Source: VFMC01 sp046331225 (lineage in GTDB: Bacteria > Actinomycetota > Acidimicrobiia > Acidimicrobiales > Ilumatobacteraceae). Taken from it: a stretch of DNA of 64,000 nt. The notes beneath the pieces are model-generated. The model ran no database searches, was not told the origin of the DNA, and saw only the letters and a list, made by a program, of their open reading frames with translations. A program made the position numbers and the translations under genes. The DNA is taken from contig JAXLRF010000003.1 in the NCBI GenBank assembly GCA_046331225.1, forward strand, positions 496,001 through 560,000. The letters are read 5' to 3'. Every line of letters begins with the position of its first letter. Positions within the stretch are counted from its first letter, which is position 1. Shown here in pieces: positions 60,625 through 64,000 of this stretch.

Positions 60625-60743
60625 TCAGCTTCCGCATCAACTGCGCGCAGGCGTGGGTCCGCCTCGTGCGACTGTGGTGCCGGATCACCCGCCGACCGCA
60701 GGTCACCTACGACGCCCCACCCCGTCCCGGGACCGCACGATGA
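60621..60743 (+). CDS. 40-residue basic microprotein, copy 1
   Basis: GTG at 60621 overlaps the stop of the LDI-like gene (GTGA), and its own TGA overlaps the ATG of the next LDI-like gene (ATGA at 60740-60743). The product has 40 residues: an amphipathic basic helix (AWVRLVRLWCRITRRPQVT) and a Pro-rich tail. The gene at 62740-62862 has the same length, position and core pattern (W..LV.xW..R..R.P.VT..PP), showing that it is a real, duplicated gene. Function unknown. It may bind the membrane surface or the large partner. Confidence 0.75.
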   Translation: MISFRINCAQAWVRLVRLWCRITRRPQVTYDAPPRPGTAR

Positions 60744-62743
60744 CCGCCACCCTCGACACCTCGCACCCCGCCGCCACCGACGAGCCGCTGCTGCTGCCCG
60801 AGCGGCCGCCGCGGGTCGGGCCCGAGAGCCGCCGGCTGCTGCTGCGCCTCGCGCTCGGGCTCGCCCTGTGGGAGCTGATCGGCACCGCGCTGATCCTGGC
60901 GGGCGGACGCACCGCGGTCGCGTTCGGCACCTCGATGGTGTTCCCCGGCGCCGGCTTCCTCTACGTGGCGTGGCCCGTGCTCGTGCTCGTCACTTTGGTG
61001 TCGCTGGTGGTGGCGCTCGTGCTGTGGTGGGGTGTCAGCGCGCACGTCGCGATCCCGCTGGTGTGGGTCGCCAGCGCGGTGGGAGCGGCGCTGCTGGCCG
61101 ACGGTCCGCGATGGCTGGTCGACCGTGGCACCACGTGGGGGTGGGCCGTCCCGCTCGCCTACCTGGCGGCGGTCGCGACGCTCGGCTGGATGGTGTGGCG
61201 CGTCGAGTCGGCCTATCGCCGCAAGCTGGCGAAGGTGCCCGAGCTCAACGAGTACCTGCGCTCGGCCACGCTGCCCGACCGGATCACCGAGCGACGCGAG
61301 CTCGACGAGATGGACGCCGAGTTGCTGCGTTGGCTGTACTCGTTCGCGTTCCAGCCCGAGGACGGCCTCGACGGCCTCGACTGGGGCGAGCAGTTCCACG
61401 GCGGCACCCAGCTGCGCTACCAGCTCAACGGGCTCACGTGGGCGATGTCGCTGTACGCGGCCAACCACCTCACGCACGCGCCGGCGCAGATCACGCACGC
61501 GCTCGAGACGATGGTGCGCAAGCACACCGATCTCCGGGTGTGGAAGTACTGGCACGCGCTCAACCTGATCGGCAACCTCGACACCGACCCCGATCCGATC
61601 CGCCGCGACAACATCATGTTCTCGGCGTTCCTCGGTGACGTGATCAACTGCGTCGAGTCGGCCACGGGCACCACGGCGTTCGACCAGCCCGATTCGCTCA
61701 CGTTCGTCTGGACCGACGGACGCACGTTCTCGTACGACCACCACACCCTCACCGAGGCCGTGCAGCGCAACTTCGAGCGCAGCCGGCTCGGCTTCTTCCC
61801 GTGCGAGCCCGGCTGGTCGTTCACGGTGTGCAACGTCATGGGTGCGCAGGCGCTGTACGGCCACGACGTCGTGCACGGCGGCGACCACTGGCCGCGGGTG
61901 CGCGACCGGTGGACCCGCACCCTCGACCACGAGTACCTCACGCCCGACGGCAGCTACGCGCACATCCGGTCGAACCACGTCGGCATCTCGTGGGACACCG
62001 GCGAGGTGCCGGGCGGCCACTACTTCGCCAACGGCACGCACCGCTTCGCCGACATCCTGCCCGCCCACGCCCGCCGTGCCCGGGCGCTCGAGCTGCGCGG
62101 GGCGGCGCCGAAGATGGCCGGGCTCTCGACGATGGTCACCGATGGCACCCTGCCGCTCGACCTGCCGCCCGAGCTCGAGCGCCATCGCACGCGCTGGAGC
62201 AAGCTCCTGCCCTGGATCAAGGTGATCGGTGGTGCCCGGATGGTGGGCGACCGCCGTCTGGTCGACGCGGCGATCGCGTCGTCGGCCGAGAAGTGCGCCA
62301 CCGGTGCGCGCTGGCCCGAACGGCCGGTCGACGGCAGTGCCTCGGCGCTCGGCTCGTACGGCATCGTGCGCTGGTCGTCGCCGCTCGACCTCGCCGAGCT
62401 GTCGATGCGCGGCTACGTGGCGCCGGTGGGCCCGATCCTGTCGGCCACGGCGTGGGAGCGAGTGCTCGTCACCGAGGCGATCAGCGACGACGGTCGCTCG
62501 CTGCAGCTGTCGCTGCGCCCGTGGGCCGAGGCGGCTCGCGACACCGAGCTGGTGTTCGCACAGCTGCAGCCCGGAGTGCGCTACACGATCGACGGGGCCG
62601 ACGGGCCCGACGGCGCACCCACCATGCTGGCGGACGACCAGGGGCTGGCATCGGTGCGGCTCGACGTCACCGCCGCGATGCGGCTGACCGTGCGTGCCGA
62701 CGCCGCACCTGGCGCATCGAGCGCAGGGGACGAGCCGTCGTGA
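60740..62743 (+). CDS. Membrane protein with linalool dehydratase/isomerase-like domain, copy 2 (intact)
   Basis: 667 residues. Four helices: about residues 33-55, 66-97 (FPGAGFLYVAWPVLVLVTL), 102-121 and 131-153. From about residue 190 a soluble all-helical domain resembles the (alpha/alpha)6 barrel of linalool dehydratase/isomerase: WGEQFHGGTQLRYQL (215-229), DLRVWKYWHALNLIGNL (264-280), PDPIRRDNIMFSAF (284-297), YDHHTLTEAV (332-341) and CEPGWSFTVC with Cys355 and Cys364. The nine-residue Cys spacing and the flanking CEP match the catalytic Cys pair of that enzyme, which hydrates, dehydrates and isomerises monoterpene alcohols. Substrate here is unknown. Strong identity to copy 1 indicates tandem duplication. 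Confidence 0.8.
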   Translation: MTATLDTSHPAATDEPLLLPERPPRVGPESRRLLLRLALGLALWELIGTALILAGGRTAVAFGTSMVFPGAGFLYVAWPVLVLVTLVSLVVALVLWWGVSAHVAIPLVWVASAVGAALLADGPRWLVDRGTTWGWAVPLAYLAAVATLGWMVWRVESAYRRKLAKVPELNEYLRSATLPDRITERRELDEMDAELLRWLYSFAFQPEDGLDGLDWGEQFHGGTQLRYQLNGLTWAMSLYAANHLTHAPAQITHALETMVRKHTDLRVWKYWHALNLIGNLDTDPDPIRRDNIMFSAFLGDVINCVESATGTTAFDQPDSLTFVWTDGRTFSYDHHTLTEAVQRNFERSRLGFFPCEPGWSFTVCNVMGAQALYGHDVVHGGDHWPRVRDRWTRTLDHEYLTPDGSYAHIRSNHVGISWDTGEVPGGHYFANGTHRFADILPAHARRARALELRGAAPKMAGLSTMVTDGTLPLDLPPELERHRTRWSKLLPWIKVIGGARMVGDRRLVDAAIASSAEKCATGARWPERPVDGSASALGSYGIVRWSSPLDLAELSMRGYVAPVGPILSATAWERVLVTEAISDDGRSLQLSLRPWAEAARDTELVFAQLQPGVRYTIDGADGPDGAPTMLADDQGLASVRLDVTAAMRLTVRADAAPGASSAGDEPS

Positions 62744-62862
62744 GCGGCAAGCAGTTGCGGCTCGACTGCGACCGGTTGTGGAGCACCCTCGTCACGTGGT
62801 CGTACCGGTTGCGGCGCAAGCCGCGCGTCACCAACTCGCCACCGCCGATCCGGCGACGCTGA
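62740..62862 (+). CDS. 40-residue basic microprotein, copy 2
   Basis: GTG at 62740 overlaps the stop of copy 2 of the LDI-like gene (GTGA). Encodes 40 residues, the same length as the gene at 60621, with RLWSTLVTWSYRLRRKPRVT matching the core of the first microprotein when aligned with a two-residue offset, and a Pro/Arg-rich end. Last gene of the operon; 27 bases later the SDR gene ends from the opposite strand. No terminator hairpin was found in that gap. Confidence 0.75.
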   Translation: MSGKQLRLDCDRLWSTLVTWSYRLRRKPRVTNSPPPIRRR

Positions 62863-62889
62863 TCGCGTCGCCCGGGACGGCCGGCCGCC

Positions 62890-63651
62890 TCAGCTCGCGA
62901 GCATCCCGCCGTCGACGGCGAGCGCGTGGCCGGTGGTGAACCCGCTCGCCGGGCTGCACAGCCACAACGTGGCGTCGGCGATCTCCTGCGGCGTGCCGAA
63001 CCGGCCGAGCCGGCTGAGCCGCTTCGCGGTCTCCTCGGGGTCGCGGCCGCGGCGCTCCATCGCGCCGCGCAGCATCGGCGTGTCGATCGCACCGGGGCAG
63101 ATCGCGTTGACCCGGATGCCGTGCGGTGCGTAGTCGAGCGCGGCGCTGCGCGTGAGCCCGAGCACCGCGTGCTTGCTGGCGGTGTAGGCGGGCTGGTTGG
63201 GCTGCGGCTTGAACGCGTTGGTGCTGGCGATGTTGACGATGCTGCCGCCGTTGCCCGCGGCGAGCATCGCGCCGAGCTGCGCGCGCATGCACCGGAACAG
63301 TGCGGCGACGTTGACGCTCATCATCCGGTCGAAGTCGTCGTCGGTGGTCTCGTGCAACGGCACGCGCTCGAACTCGATCGCGGCGCCGTTGACGGCAGCG
63401 TCGAGCCGCCCGAAGCGGTCGACGGCGGTGCCGATCATCGTCGCGACCGTGGCGGGGTCGGTGATGTCACCGGCCACGTCGGCGGCGGCATCACCGAGCG
63501 AACCGCACAGCGCACGCAGCGGCTCGGCGGCTCGGTCGCACGCCACCACCCGTGCACCCGCCTCGACGAGCGTGCGCACGATCGCCTCGCCCATACCGCC
63601 GGCGGCGCCGGTCACCACGGCCACGCGGCCGTCCATCGAGAAGTTGTCCAT
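62890..63651 (-). CDS. Short-chain dehydrogenase/reductase
   Basis: 253 residues. Cofactor loop VVTGAAGGMGEAIV, NGAA in place of the usual NNAG, and the catalytic set Ser in IVNIAST, then YTASK. The acidic residue in VVACDRA at the end of strand 2 predicts NAD rather than NADP preference. C-terminal VDGGMLAS is standard. ATG 63651 has GAAGGA upstream in the minus-strand message; a longer start is unlikely. Probably oxidises a secondary alcohol; substrate unknown. Convergent with the LDI-like operon. Confidence 0.9.
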   Translation of the reverse strand: MDNFSMDGRVAVVTGAAGGMGEAIVRTLVEAGARVVACDRAAEPLRALCGSLGDAAADVAGDITDPATVATMIGTAVDRFGRLDAAVNGAAIEFERVPLHETTDDDFDRMMSVNVAALFRCMRAQLGAMLAAGNGGSIVNIASTNAFKPQPNQPAYTASKHAVLGLTRSAALDYAPHGIRVNAICPGAIDTPMLRGAMERRGRDPEETAKRLSRLGRFGTPQEIADATLWLCSPASGFTTGHALAVDGGMLAS

Positions 63652-63671
63652 GCGAGAGATCCTTCGGTCGG

Positions 63672-64000
63672 TCAGAGGAAGCGGCGGATGCCCGCTGCGA
63701 TCGCGGCGACGTGCTGGTCGGGGTGTGCCCAGCCCCAGGCGTTGGGCACCTCCAACGACCAACCGGCCGTCGTGCCGGTGCCGTGCACCGTGTCGAGGAA
63801 CCCGCGCACGTCGAACTCGCCGTCGCCCATCGCGACCCGGTTGGCGAGGCAGTCGGTGTAGTAGTGGGGCTGCTGCGGCTCGACGGTGCCGTCGTTCAGC
63901 TGGATGCCGGTGATCAGCTCGCTGGGCAACGCCGCGATCGCGTCGAGGTCGCGTGCGCCACGCTCGTGGTGCCAGATGTCGACGCAGATGCCGCCATTGG
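63672..64000 (-). CDS. Sugar-phosphate isomerase/epimerase (AP endonuclease 2-like), 5' partial
   Basis: The frame is open to the window end, so the start lies beyond base 64000. The last ~109 residues are visible: GICVDIWHHERGARDLDAI and LITGIQLNDGT, where the Asp/His residues belong to the metal site of the xylose-isomerase-like TIM barrel, then GEFDVRGFLDTVHGTGTTAGW and a C-terminal Gly-Trp-Ala-His segment. Twenty bases separate its stop from the SDR start, so the two are co-transcribed in the order isomerase, SDR. Confidence 0.75.
   Translation of the reverse strand, partial: NGGICVDIWHHERGARDLDAIAALPSELITGIQLNDGTVEPQQPHYYTDCLANRVAMGDGEFDVRGFLDTVHGTGTTAGWSLEVPNAWGWAHPDQHVAAIAAGIRRFL

Overview
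The window is very GC-rich, with G or C at nearly every third codon position and frequent GTG starts. It reads as a chromosome segment of a high-GC actinobacterium. The F420-dependent oxidoreductase, the RFLDTR-type secreted protein, the zinc-type S14, the adenylate kinase P-loop (GRQGSGKGT) and the PyrR hairpin next to a ribosome binding site all point there. An Acidimicrobiia/Ilumatobacter-like host is my inference; no rRNA or tRNA gene is present to test it. No insertion sequence, prophage or CRISPR array was seen.

Layout. Bases 1-4732 (+): a partial L,D-transpeptidase, a family 25 glycosyltransferase and a short pyrimidine operon, pyrR-pyrB-pyrC, led by a PyrR-binding hairpin. Bases 4751-17182 (-): the S10/spc ribosomal cluster rplC to secY, then adk and map. 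L22 carries a large unusual C-terminal extension. Bases 17547-37321: an exopolysaccharide region (GT4, two GT2 enzymes, Wzx-like flippase, TagA/WecG-like GT26, Gfo/Idh oxidoreductase, Wzy-like polymerase, Wzz/BY-kinase-like protein). It encloses a plus-strand operon of a giant cadherin-like repeat protein, a MoxR ATPase, a DUF58 protein and a TgpA-like transglutaminase that has lost two of its three catalytic residues. Bases 37500-40361: hydrolase, VOC protein and HtrA-like protease. Bases 40516-42047 (-): rpsJ and tuf, followed by a strong terminator hairpin. The classical order tuf-rpsJ-rplC is therefore broken by about 23 kb of other genes.

Bases 42159-55353: small metabolic units. These are GNAT, RidA, an aminotransferase with a hydroxyacid dehydrogenase, three SnoaL-like proteins, a PEP-utilising-enzyme-like protein, a cytochrome P450, an F420 oxidoreductase, an inositol-phosphatase-like enzyme, an epimerase and an Old-Yellow-Enzyme-type oxidoreductase. 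With the thioesterase, phosphotransferase and SDR further on, the mix resembles a lipid or terpenoid catabolic region; that is inference.

Bases 56307-62862 (+) form the most unusual locus, a tightly packed run of six genes. A kinase-like gene is followed by a 411-residue membrane protein and then by a tandem duplication of a two-gene module. Each module is a ~660-residue membrane protein with a linalool dehydratase/isomerase-like domain (conserved Cys pair nine residues apart) plus an overlapping gene for a basic 40-residue microprotein. The first large copy is interrupted by one extra G in a G7 run. The window ends with an SDR dehydrogenase and a partial sugar-phosphate isomerase/epimerase.

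Several genes have a TANNNT -10 box 6-9 bases before the start codon, suggesting widespread leaderless transcripts.
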